Source: Rhizobiaceae bacterium MnEN-MB40S (lineage in GTDB: Bacteria > Pseudomonadota > Alphaproteobacteria > Rhizobiales > Rhizobiaceae). Taken from it: a stretch of DNA of 64,000 bases. A program made the translations under genes and the position numbers. The first letter of the stretch is position 1. Every line of letters starts with the position of its first letter. Under the pieces are notes generated by a model. That model made no database searches, had not been told where the DNA came from, and saw nothing but the letters and a program-made list of their open reading frames with translations. The stretch covers positions 1-64,000 of the forward strand of contig BRLC01000006.1 in NCBI GenBank assembly GCA_024343425.1. The letters are read 5' to 3'. Positions 55,963 to 64,000 of the stretch are shown in pieces.

Positions 55963-55978
55963 TGGCACGGCTTATGCA
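55963..55978 (+). promoter_or_regulatory. Sigma-54 promoter of glnBA
   Basis: TGGCACGGCTTATGCA has GG at -24 and GC at -12 with exactly 10 bases between, the sigma-54 pattern. It is about 80 bp before the glnB start. Confidence 0.82.
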
Positions 55979-55990
55979 TTCGGCTGGTGA

Positions 55991-56395
<405 letters not shown>

Positions 56396-56454
56396 ATCGC
56401 ACCGTTTCAAACCGGTGCAAAACTGCAAACCATCTCTGAAATGAGGAAGTATAC

Positions 56455-57864
56455 ATGACAACTGCTTCAGATATTCTCAAGCAAATCAAGGACAACGACG
56501 TCAAGTTCGTCGATATCCGCTTTACCGACCCGCGCGGCAAGATGCAGCACGTCACCATGGATGTCGCCGTTGTCGACGAAGACATGTTTGCTGACGGCAT
56601 CATGTTCGACGGATCGTCCATTGCCGGTTGGAAGGCGATCAACGAATCCGACATGGTTCTGATGCCTGATACGGAAACCGTCCACACTGACCCGTTCTTC
56701 GCGCAGTCCACGCTCGCGATCATGTGCGACGTTCTCGACCCAATCACGGGCGAGCCCTATGACCGCGATCCGCGCAGCACCTCGAAAAAGGCCGAAGCCT
56801 ACGTCAACGCATCCGGTATAGGCGACACGATCTATGTCGGTCCCGAAGCCGAATTCTTCGTCTTCGACGACGTTCGCTTCTCCGTCGATCCCTATGACAC
56901 GGGCTTCAAGCTCGACAGCTCCGAGCTTCCGTCGAACACCGGCTCCGAATATGAAGTCGGCAACCTCGGCCACCGTCCGCGCACCAAGGGCGGCTACTTC
57001 CCGGTTCCGCCAGTCGATAGCGCGCAGGACATGCGTTCCGAAATGCTGACCGTCATGGCTGAAATGGGCGTCACTGTTGAAAAGCACCACCACGAAGTGG
57101 CTGCGGCCCAGCACGAACTCGGCCTGATGTTCGACACCATGACCCGCAACGCCGACAAGATGCAGATCTACAAGTACGTAGTCCATCAGGTCGCAAACGC
57201 TTACGGCAAGACGGCCACCTTCATGCCGAAGCCGGTCTATGGCGACAACGGCACGGGCATGCACGTTCACCAGTCGATCTGGAAAGACGGCAAGCCGACC
57301 TTCGCAGGCGACGAATATGCAGGCCTTTCGGAAAACTGCCTGTACTACATCGGCGGCATCATCAAGCACGCCAAGGCGCTGAACGCCTTCACCAACCCGT
57401 CGACCAACTCCTACAAGCGTCTGATTCCGGGCTTTGAAGCGCCGGTTTTGCTCGCCTATTCGGCGCGCAACCGTTCGGCCTCCTGCCGTATCCCGTTCGG
57501 CAACTCGCCGAAGTCGAAGCGTGTAGAAGTTCGCTTCCCGGATCCGACGGCAAACCCGTACCTCGCCTTCTCCGCCATGCTGATGGCCGGCGTCGATGGC
57601 ATCAAGAACAAGATCCATCCTGGCGACGCCATGGACAAGGATCTTTACGACCTGCCGCCGGAAGAACTGAAGGACATTCCGACCGTTTCCGCTTCTCTGC
57701 GCGAAGCGCTTGCGGCTCTCGAAGCCGACTACGAATTCCTGACGGCCGGCGGCGTGTTCCCCCAGGATCAGATCGAAGCCTATATCGATCTGAAGATGGA
57801 AGAAGTCATCCGTTTCGAACATACGCCGCACCCGGTCGAGTTCGACATGTACTACTCCTACTGA
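56455..57864 (+). CDS. glnA: Glutamine synthetase, type I
   Basis: A 469-aa enzyme making glutamine from glutamate and ammonium. It has FDGSSIAGW, the catalytic [22 protein letters not shown] and [10 protein letters not shown] blocks, and the adenylylation Tyr in [10 protein letters not shown]. The latter implies control by GlnE and PII. It is 59 bp after glnB and ends in a strong terminator. Confidence 0.98.
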   Translation: MTTASDILKQIKDNDVKFVDIRFTDPRGKMQHVTMDVAVVDEDMFADGIMFDGSSIAGWKAINESDMVLMPDTETVHTDPFFAQSTLAIMCDVLDPITGEPYDRDPRSTSKKAEAYVNASGIGDTIYVGPEAEFFVFDDVRFSVDPYDTGFKLDSSELPSNTGSEYEVGNLGHRPRTKGGYFPVPPVDSAQDMRSEMLTVMAEMGVTVEKHHHEVAAAQHELGLMFDTMTRNADKMQIYKYVVHQVANAYGKTATFMPKPVYGDNGTGMHVHQSIWKDGKPTFAGDEYAGLSENCLYYIGGIIKHAKALNAFTNPSTNSYKRLIPGFEAPVLLAYSARNRSASCRIPFGNSPKSKRVEVRFPDPTANPYLAFSAMLMAGVDGIKNKIHPGDAMDKDLYDLPPEELKDIPTVSASLREALAALEADYEFLTAGGVFPQDQIEAYIDLKMEEVIRFEHTPHPVEFDMYYSY

Positions 57865-57887
57865 CGAACACTTACACGACGATCACG

Positions 57888-57916
57888 AAGCCGGGCCTCG
57901 CGCCCGGCTTTTTTTG
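57888..57916 (+). terminator. Rho-independent terminator of glnBA
   Basis: AGCCGGGC, loop CTCGC, GCCCGGCT and then a run of seven T. It ends the glnBA transcript. Confidence 0.92.
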
Positions 57917-58003
57917 TCCGATACGAGCACTTCTTTGACCTGAGCGCGCAAGCGCGACGCAAAAAGATCGGGCAGCATGATCACTCTTAAAAGGAGTGAC
58001 GTC

Positions 58004-58294
58004 ATGCTGATTGCAATAGTCGAATTCGAAGTAAACCCCGCCCGCCGCCGCGCCCTGCTCGAACAAATCGAAGGCGAAGCGCGTAATGTCCGCGGCATGG
58101 AAGGCAATCTGGCCTACCAGGCGCTTGTCTCCGCCGCATCCGACGGCGGGATTGTGCTGTTGCAGGAATGGCGGGACGAACCCGCTTTCGCAAACTACAG
58201 GGCAAGCGACAGTTTCTCAGCGCTTAACCAGAGCCTGAAGCCCGAAATGAACGGGCCCCCTTCGAGTAGAGGCTTCAACGCCATACCTATTTGA
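58004..58294 (+). CDS. Antibiotic biosynthesis monooxygenase-domain protein
   Basis: A 96-aa dimeric alpha-beta barrel protein (MLIAIVEFEVNPARRRALLEQ, then FANYRASDSFSALN). Family members act on quinone-like or aromatic compounds, or only bind them. AAAAGGAG stands upstream of the ATG at 58004. It is directly followed by an AraC regulator, with the ends touching. Confidence 0.85.
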   Translation: MLIAIVEFEVNPARRRALLEQIEGEARNVRGMEGNLAYQALVSAASDGGIVLLQEWRDEPAFANYRASDSFSALNQSLKPEMNGPPSSRGFNAIPI

Positions 58295-58323
58295 ACATCC
58301 GTGACAGGAGCCTACTATCCGGC

Positions 58324-59079
58324 ATGCCTGCTGCGCCGTCCTATTGTTTCTATCGAACTCTCGATCCCGCTCCACCGGGTACGATCACGTTCGACCGGCA
58401 TTACCTGCTCTATTCCGTACGGGGCGCCTTGCGGCTGATAGACGAAGACCGAGCCTGGTCGCTCCCGCCGTCCCGCGCCGCCTGGATCGCCGCCGAAACA
58501 CCGATCCACTTCGAGATCAAGCATCCGGTGACGTGCTGTTCGGTGCTCTATTCTGTGGATGCGATCAGCGCGCCTGAACAGCGCTTGCGTGTCTTCGAAA
58601 TGAGCCCGCTCGCCCGGGACATGGTTCATGCGTGCAGAACATGGAACGCCGACCGGCCCTTTCCCCATCCCCTGGCCGACAGCATGTTTCAGACCCTGGC
58701 GCTGCTTTGCCGCGATCTCGCGGCAAGTCCGTCGAACTGCTGGATACCGCGCGGCCGGACCGATCGTCTGAGGAAAGCGATCGATTTCACGGAAGCCCGT
58801 CTGGACCAATCCATCACCATCAAGGAGGCGGCGTCGGCCGCGGGGCTCTCCCCGAGATCGCTGGCGCGCCGCTTCGCCGACGAAATCGGCATGACCTGGC
58901 GTCAGGTTCAGCGCCGCATGCGCATGATCAGGGCCATCGAAATACTGGCGAACGAGGCTGATCCGGTGACCCAGGTCGCCTTTCGCACCGGGTACAATTC
59001 ACTCAGCGCCTTCAATGCGGCGTTTCGTGAATTCACCGGTTTCAGCCCGAGCGAATATCGTGCGTTTTCAGTCGATTGA
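58324..59079 (+). CDS. AraC-family transcriptional regulator
   Basis: A 251-aa regulator with an N-terminal cupin-like sensor and a C-terminal double helix-turn-helix (SITIKEAASAAGLSPRSLARRFADEIGMTW, then VTQVAFRTGYNSLSAFNAAFREFTGFSP). The ligand is unknown. It may regulate the coupled small monooxygenase. An alternative start is TTG at 58291, overlapping that gene's stop; GACAGGAG stands between. Confidence 0.85.
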   Translation: MPAAPSYCFYRTLDPAPPGTITFDRHYLLYSVRGALRLIDEDRAWSLPPSRAAWIAAETPIHFEIKHPVTCCSVLYSVDAISAPEQRLRVFEMSPLARDMVHACRTWNADRPFPHPLADSMFQTLALLCRDLAASPSNCWIPRGRTDRLRKAIDFTEARLDQSITIKEAASAAGLSPRSLARRFADEIGMTWRQVQRRMRMIRAIEILANEADPVTQVAFRTGYNSLSAFNAAFREFTGFSPSEYRAFSVD

Positions 59080-59110
59080 CGCCGTTTACTCTGATTTTGA
59101 TTCCGCGGCC

Positions 59111-60535
59111 TCAGTGCGCGATCATGACATGGCGAACAGCCGTATAATCCTCCAGCGCATAGAGCGACATATCCTTACCGTAACCGGACTGTTTCAGGCC
59201 GCCATGGGGCATCTCGTTCACCAGCATGAAATGCGTGTTGATCCAGGTGCAGCCGTAGCGCAGCGCAGCCGCGGTCTTCATCGCCCTGGAGATATCCTTC
59301 GTCCAGACCGAAGACGCCAGACCGTAGTCTGAATCATTCGCCCAGGTCACGGCCTGCTCCACGTCGCTGAACCGCGTGACCGAAACGACAGGACCGAACA
59401 CTTCCCGACGGACGATTTCGTCTTCCTGCAGCGCGCCGGCGACTACGGTGGGCTGATAGTAGAAACCGTTGCCGCCATGCACGGCGCCGCCGGTTGTGAT
59501 TTCCATATGCTTTTGTTCTGAAGCACGCTGCACGAAGCTCGCGACCCGATCACGCTGACGCTGTGAAATCAGCGGTCCGATCTCGTTCTGCGCGTCGTCG
59601 TCCTGGGCGTACGTGATCTTCGAGACCTCGCTGGTCAGGTCTGCGACGAGATTGTCGTAAACCTTGTCGCCTGCATAGATGCGGCAGGCGGCGGTGCAGT
59701 CCTGACCGGCATTGTAATAGCCGAAGGCGCGGAGCCCTTCGACGACCGCGGAAATGTCGGCGTCGTCATAGACGATGACGGGCGCCTTGCCTCCGAGCTC
59801 CAGGTGTGTCCGCTTGACCGAACGCGCCGCAGCCTCGAGCACCTTCTTGCCGGTGGCGACATCGCCGGTGATGGACACCATATCGACCTTCGGATGATTG
59901 ATGAGGGCGTTGCCAACGGTCTGCCCCCTTCCCGTCACGACATTCACCACGCCTTCCGGCAGGATGTCCGCCAAGATCGTTGCAAGCTTGAGCGCAGTCA
60001 GCGGCGTCTGCTCGGACGGCTTGAAGACAACGGTATTGCCGCCGCCGATGGCCGGCGCGAGTTTCCACGCCATCATCATCAGCGGATAGTTCCAGGGCGC
60101 GATGGACGCTACCACGCCGATCGGGTCGCGCCGAATCATGGAGGTGAAACCCTCCATATATTCACCCGCCGCGCTTGCGGGCGTGCAGCGCACCGCGCCC
60201 GCGAAGAACCGATAGCAGTCGACGATCGCCGGAATTTCATCATCTCTGGCGGCGTTGATCGGCTTGCCGCAGTTAAGCGCTTCAAGTGCCGCGAACCCGT
60301 CGGCTTCCTTCTCGATCCGGTCGGCGATCTTCAGCAGATATTCGGAACGTTCCGCGGGCGTTGTCCGCGACCATGTCTTGAAAGCGGTCGAGGCCGCCTG
60401 CACCGCCCGATCAATCTGCCCGGACGATGCTTCCGGCACCTCCAGTATCGTTTCCCCGGTGCGAGGGTTCAGCACCTGTTCCGGCGTTTCCGTTCCGTCT
60501 TCAAAGCCGGATCCAATGAGCAGACTTGTATCCAT
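59111..60535 (-). CDS. patD: Gamma-aminobutyraldehyde dehydrogenase
   Basis: A 474-aa aldehyde dehydrogenase that turns 4-aminobutanal into GABA in putrescine breakdown. The family landmarks are [17 protein letters not shown], the [11 protein letters not shown]lu and [11 protein letters not shown] with the catalytic Cys. In E. coli the orthologue (ydcW) ends the ydcSTUV putrescine-type ABC operon, and the same order occurs here. The start ATG is at 60535; the long frame upstream is a shadow. Confidence 0.92.
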   Translation of the reverse strand: MDTSLLIGSGFEDGTETPEQVLNPRTGETILEVPEASSGQIDRAVQAASTAFKTWSRTTPAERSEYLLKIADRIEKEADGFAALEALNCGKPINAARDDEIPAIVDCYRFFAGAVRCTPASAAGEYMEGFTSMIRRDPIGVVASIAPWNYPLMMMAWKLAPAIGGGNTVVFKPSEQTPLTALKLATILADILPEGVVNVVTGRGQTVGNALINHPKVDMVSITGDVATGKKVLEAAARSVKRTHLELGGKAPVIVYDDADISAVVEGLRAFGYYNAGQDCTAACRIYAGDKVYDNLVADLTSEVSKITYAQDDDAQNEIGPLISQRQRDRVASFVQRASEQKHMEITTGGAVHGGNGFYYQPTVVAGALQEDEIVRREVFGPVVSVTRFSDVEQAVTWANDSDYGLASSVWTKDISRAMKTAAALRYGCTWINTHFMLVNEMPHGGLKQSGYGKDMSLYALEDYTAVRHVMIAH

Positions 60536-60558
60536 GATTTCGGTCTCCCTGAGTTGCG

Positions 60559-61374
60559 CTATTTTCCATGTCCGGCCGGATTGTCGCCGTCTCGCGTGAA
60601 ATAGTGGGCGGCCAGTATCGGCAGAAGCGTTACAAGCACCACGACCATGGCGACGACATTCGTCACCGGCCGCTGGCGCGGACGAACCAGTTCCTCGAGC
60701 ATCCAGATGGGCAACGTCGCCTGTTGTCCCGCGGTGAACGTAGTGACGATCACCTCGTCGAAGCTCAGCGCAAAGGCGAGCATGCCGCCGGCGAGCATCG
60801 CGGTGGCGATGTTCGGCAGCACGACGTGGCGCAAAGTCTGGAAACCGTTGGCGCCGAGATCCATCGACGCCTCGATCAACGACGCCGATGTTCTCCGGAA
60901 ACGCGCCACCGCATTGTTGTAGACAACGACGACGCAGAACGTCGCGTGGCCGAGCACGATGGTCCACACCGAAAACGGAATGTCCATGAGGTTGAAAGCG
61001 GAGCGCAGCGATATGCCGGTGATGATGCCGGGCAGCGCAATCGGCAGGATGACGAGCAGGGATATGGTCTCGCGCCCGAAAAATTTTGTTCGAGCGACGG
61101 CCGCGGCGCACAACGTGCCCAGAACCAGCGCGATGATGGTCGAAATCGTCGCCACCTTGACCGAAAGCCAGAGCGCTTCCCAGACATCCGGCCTGTTCCA
61201 GGTGACGCCCAGCCACTTGAGCGTGAATCCGGGAGGCGGCCATTGATAGCTCTTGTCCTCGGTGGTGAAGGCATAGACGAAGATAAGCAGAATGGGCAGA
61301 TGCAGGAACAACAGACCGGCGGCGGCGGCGATCTTGAGGCCCAGGGGAGCCCTGTTTTGCAGATCAGAGCGCAT
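60559..61374 (-). CDS. ydcV: Polyamine ABC transporter permease, second
   Basis: A 271-aa inner-membrane permease with six helices and the EAA coupling loop ([25 protein letters not shown]). It pairs with the upstream permease, with which it overlaps by 11 bp. It forms the channel of a putrescine/spermidine-type importer. Confidence 0.9.
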   Translation of the reverse strand: MRSDLQNRAPLGLKIAAAAGLLFLHLPILLIFVYAFTTEDKSYQWPPPGFTLKWLGVTWNRPDVWEALWLSVKVATISTIIALVLGTLCAAAVARTKFFGRETISLLVILPIALPGIITGISLRSAFNLMDIPFSVWTIVLGHATFCVVVVYNNAVARFRRTSASLIEASMDLGANGFQTLRHVVLPNIATAMLAGGMLAFALSFDEVIVTTFTAGQQATLPIWMLEELVRPRQRPVTNVVAMVVVLVTLLPILAAHYFTRDGDNPAGHGK

Positions 61375-62305
61375 CGAACGCCCCCTGTCGTTTGGCCATC
61401 CACAGATAGAAACCCATGATCACGATCGGCACGACGGTGAACGCCGCGGCGAGCGGTATGTTTCCGGCCGTTCCCTGGTGCGCATAGACCGCCTGACCGA
61501 TAAACAGCCGCGACGAGCCGATGATCTGCGGAATGATGTAGTCTCCAAGCGTCAGGGAAAATGTGAAGATCGATCCGGCGACCACGCCGGGCAGCGCAAG
61601 CGGCAAGAGAACATGCCGGAAGGTTTGCGCAGGATGGGCGCCGAGATCCGACGACGCGTCCAGCATGCTCGACGGAACGCGCTCGAGAGCCGCCTGGATC
61701 GGCAGGATCATGAAGGGCATCCAGACATAGACGAAGACGATGAAAGTGCCTGTATAGCTCACCGACAGCGAATTGCCGCCGAGAAGCGGCAGTGACAGAT
61801 AAGCTTCAAGAAGCCAGTTCAGATAGAGCTTGTCGAGAAGCCAGCTCAGGATACCCTCTTTCGCGAGGATAAGCTTCCAGGCGTAGATCTTGACGAGATA
61901 GCTCGACCAAAGCGGCAGCATGACGCCCAGATAAAACAGCGCTTTCCAGCGGCCACGCGCATAGCGGGCCGCGTAATAGGCGATCGGGAACGCGATCATC
62001 GCCGATGCGATGGTGACACAGGCCGCCGTCAGGACGGTGCGCAGTATAATGTCGAGATTGGCGGGGCTGGTGAAAAGTTCGCGATAGGTCTTCAGCGTGA
62101 ACTGCCGGTTGATCAGGCCGGTGAATTCGTCGATCGAAAAAAAGCTCTGCACGAGCAGGGCGACAAGCGATCCGACATAGACGACGCCGAGCCACAATAC
62201 GGGCGCCGCCAGCATCAGGCCAATCAGCAGGTTCGGTCGCCGCCAGAGCACATCCGACAAGCGGTCGCCAAATCCCAAAGGCCGGATGATGATGGCGTCC
62301 GACAT
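61364..62305 (-). CDS. ydcU: Polyamine ABC transporter permease, first
   Basis: A 313-aa permease with six helices and an EAA loop ([29 protein letters not shown]). The ATG overlaps the ATPase stop by one base (TGATG). It matches PotB/PotH-type permeases. Confidence 0.9.
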   Translation of the reverse strand: MSDAIIIRPLGFGDRLSDVLWRRPNLLIGLMLAAPVLWLGVVYVGSLVALLVQSFFSIDEFTGLINRQFTLKTYRELFTSPANLDIILRTVLTAACVTIASAMIAFPIAYYAARYARGRWKALFYLGVMLPLWSSYLVKIYAWKLILAKEGILSWLLDKLYLNWLLEAYLSLPLLGGNSLSVSYTGTFIVFVYVWMPFMILPIQAALERVPSSMLDASSDLGAHPAQTFRHVLLPLALPGVVAGSIFTFSLTLGDYIIPQIIGSSRLFIGQAVYAHQGTAGNIPLAAAFTVVPIVIMGFYLWMAKRQGAFDAL

Positions 62306-63291
62306 CACCCTTCCTCCAGCGGATGAAGGCTCTCATTGTCCCACGCGATGCGAATTTCAGCGCCGACCGGCGGCGTGTCCACCTGGTTCGGAAGCAGGAC
62401 GTTCAATCGCGTTCCGTCCATTTCGACAGTCAGGCGGCGCGTTGCGCCGAGAAAGCTTTGCCCAAGCACGGTCGCCGCATGACCGCCCTCTCCGACAATC
62501 CTGATTGCTTCCGGGCGCAGACTTGCCGGGCTCTCGCGGCTATTCAGTTTAACGGCGAGCGACGCCGGCAGGATGTTCGACGATCCGACGAAATCAGCAA
62601 CAAAGAGATTGCGCGGGTGATGGTAGATATCCGTCGGCGTTCCCGTCTGCACCAACTTGCCGAGATTGAAAATCGCGATCCGATCGGCCATCGACAGAGC
62701 TTCGCCCTGATCGTGCGTCACAAACACGAATGTGATTCCCAGCGAGCGCTGAAGTTCCTTCAGTTCCTCCTGCATCTGCTCGCGGAGCTTGAGGTCAAGC
62801 GCGCCCAGCGGTTCGTCGAGCAGCAGGATTTTTGGCTTGTTCACCAAGGCCCTCGCCAAAGCCACGCGCTGGCGTTGTCCACCTGACAATTGCGACGGCT
62901 TGCGCTTTCCGTATCCGGAAAGCCTGACCAGCGACAGCGCCTCCTCGGCCTGCCGCATGCGCGTCGCCTTGTCGATGCCGCGTATCATGAGCCCGTAGGC
63001 GACGTTGGCGGCGACGTCCAGATGCGGAAACAGCGCATAATCCTGGAACACGGTGTTGACGTTGCGGCGGTATGGCGGAACGCCAATGACCGATTGACCG
63101 AAAAGGGAAATCTCGCCTGAAGACGGATGATCGAAGCCAGCGATCATCCGCAAACAGGTGGTCTTGCCCGACCCTGAAGGTCCGAGCATGGCGAAGAATT
63201 CGCCTTCCGCTATTTCGAGATCGACATCGTCGACTGCGCGCACTTCCTCAAAGTGGCGCGAGACGCCCGAGAGCTTCACCGCTACCTGCAT
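62305..63291 (-). CDS. ydcT: Polyamine ABC transporter ATP-binding protein
   Basis: A 328-aa ATPase: Walker A GPSGSGKTT, Q-loop FQDYALFPHL, signature LSGGQRQRVALARAL, Walker B ILLLDEPLGALD, and a C-terminal TOBE domain (SRESPASLRPEAIRIV). It powers the importer formed by the two permeases. It begins 56 bp after the binding-protein gene, with a hairpin between. Confidence 0.95.
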   Translation of the reverse strand: MQVAVKLSGVSRHFEEVRAVDDVDLEIAEGEFFAMLGPSGSGKTTCLRMIAGFDHPSSGEISLFGQSVIGVPPYRRNVNTVFQDYALFPHLDVAANVAYGLMIRGIDKATRMRQAEEALSLVRLSGYGKRKPSQLSGGQRQRVALARALVNKPKILLLDEPLGALDLKLREQMQEELKELQRSLGITFVFVTHDQGEALSMADRIAIFNLGKLVQTGTPTDIYHHPRNLFVADFVGSSNILPASLAVKLNSRESPASLRPEAIRIVGEGGHAATVLGQSFLGATRRLTVEMDGTRLNVLLPNQVDTPPVGAEIRIAWDNESLHPLEEG

Positions 63292-63309
63292 TCGTCCGGT
63301 CCCGTCTGA

Positions 63310-63329
63310 GGCCCGCCTTGCGGCGGGCC
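63310..63329. other. Intercistronic 8-bp hairpin
   Basis: GGCCCGCC, loop TTGC, GGCGGGCC is a perfect stem between the binding-protein gene and the ATPase gene. Hairpins here commonly stabilise the binding-protein mRNA or partly terminate, so that the binding protein is made in excess. No T-tract follows. Confidence 0.7.
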
Positions 63330-63346
63330 ATCGTCATTTGCAGAAA

Positions 63347-64000
63347 TCAGCGACCGCCAATCACGCCGATATAGTCGGAGACCCAACGATAATAGGGCAC
63401 GCATTCATCCTGGCTCGCACACTGGGACACCGGCGTGGTCCAGAAAGCAACCTTTTCGAAATCATCGAAACCGTTCGTCGCACAGCCTTCCGCAGTCTGC
63501 ATACCGCTGCCGTCGGTGCAGGCGTCAGGCACACTCGGATTGGCGCCGAACCAGACGGAAAGATCGCTCTGCAGGTTCGAGGACAACGTGTGCTCCATCC
63601 ACATGTAGGCGCAATTCGGATTTTCCGCATCCGCATGCATCATAGTGGTGTCCGCCCAGCCGGTCACGCCTTCTTCCGGGAAGGTCGACGCAATCGGCTC
63701 ATCCTCACCCTTGAGAAGATTGACCTGGAATGGCCAGGAACCGGAGGCGACGACGCCTTCGTTCTTGAAGTCGTCGATCTGGATGAAGGCGTCATGCCAG
63801 TAACGGGCGACCAGATCGCGTTGCTGGCGAAGCAGATTGAGCGCGGCGTCATACTGTTCCTGGTTAAGCTCATAGGGGCTCTTGATGCCGAGCTCAGGAT
63901 TGTGGTGCATCAGATAGTTGGCCGCATCGGCAATGTGGATCGGGCCGTCATAGGCCTGAACCCGGCCCTTGTTCGAGGCGCCGTCAGGCAAGGTTGTTTC
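63347..64000 (-). CDS. ydcS: Polyamine-binding periplasmic protein, 3' part
   Basis: The C-terminal 217 codons of a solute-binding protein (HIADAANYLMHHNPELGI, then YELNQEQYDAALNLL and the Cys-containing VSQCASQDECVPYYRW near the end) of the spermidine/putrescine type. The rest, with its signal peptide, lies past the right edge. It is the first gene of the leftward transport operon. Confidence 0.88.
   Translation of the reverse strand, partial: ETTLPDGASNKGRVQAYDGPIHIADAANYLMHHNPELGIKSPYELNQEQYDAALNLLRQQRDLVARYWHDAFIQIDDFKNEGVVASGSWPFQVNLLKGEDEPIASTFPEEGVTGWADTTMMHADAENPNCAYMWMEHTLSSNLQSDLSVWFGANPSVPDACTDGSGMQTAEGCATNGFDDFEKVAFWTTPVSQCASQDECVPYYRWVSDYIGVIGGR

Noticed and set aside
56467..57831. 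454-codon open frame antisense to glnA
   Set aside because: Mirror of the highly biased glnA codon use; it has no domain and no ribosome site.
60535..61243. N-terminal extension of the aldehyde dehydrogenase frame
   Set aside because: It overlaps the permease gene in another frame and reads as His/Arg/Gly-rich noise; the enzyme starts at 60535.

Overview
The window looks like a chromosomal segment of an alphaproteobacterium of the Hyphomicrobiales (Rhizobiales). The evidence is the host gene order (tgt-queA-ppiB-ppiA-coaD-gyrA-marC, ssb/uvrA, nnrDE-glnB-glnA), GTTC-N7-GTTC LexA-box chemistry, a sigma-54/NtrC-type glnBA promoter, and generally high GC with AT-rich islands only in accessory parts. 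I cannot fix the genus from the sequence alone.

Positions 1 to about 28,750 are a prophage whose right end abuts a tRNA-Leu(GAG) gene (28749-28833). Its left end lies outside the window. Reading leftward from the tRNA: a tyrosine integrase; a rightward set of three small genes; a cI-type repressor; and, divergent from it, a leftward early operon (CII-like regulator, two tiny overlapping proteins, GapR/DUF2312, ParB-MT-A70 fusion methyltransferase, cytosine methylase, HTH replication protein with iteron-like repeats, NusG/RfaH-like antiterminator). An AT-rich PD-(D/E)XK nuclease gene follows. The late operon then runs: gpZ-like protein, terminase small and large subunits, gpW-like connector, portal, protease-capsid fusion, head-tail joining proteins, tail tube, tail chaperone with a -1 frameshift, tape measure, tail-tip proteins, host-specificity protein, beta-helix tailspike and a membrane-anchored GH108 endolysin. 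The virion plan is a lambda-like long-tailed (siphovirus) one. A second extra gene (1019-1471) sits antisense between tailspike and endolysin.

Positions 28,834 to 64,000 are host core genome. They carry lipB and the propionyl-CoA carboxylase alpha subunit (convergent, overlapping); a DMT transporter; a metallophosphoesterase; an XRE regulator; a glutathione-dependent formaldehyde oxidation cluster (adhC, DUF188, fghA); queuosine synthesis (tgt, queA); two cyclophilins; coaD; two tiny membrane-protein ORFs; gyrA with Gln at the quinolone position; marC; a MerR/MFS pair with a SoxR-like dyad; a MurA paralogue with Asp in place of the catalytic Cys; ssb and uvrA around a LexA box; a DUF72/chorismate mutase pair; a cupin; nnrDE; nitrogen assimilation (glnB, glnA); a small monooxygenase/AraC pair; and a putrescine uptake and catabolism operon in the ydcSTUV-patD order, cut by the right edge.

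The most interesting material is in the prophage control region. Five 15-bp dyads of one pattern (TGNCG-N5-CGNNA and variants) flank the repressor, and two lie 5 bp from TTGACA -35 boxes of the left and right promoters. The repressor appears to lack the Ala-Gly autocleavage site. A phage NusG-like protein precedes the late genes, and an orphan nuclease with defence-like features sits between them.
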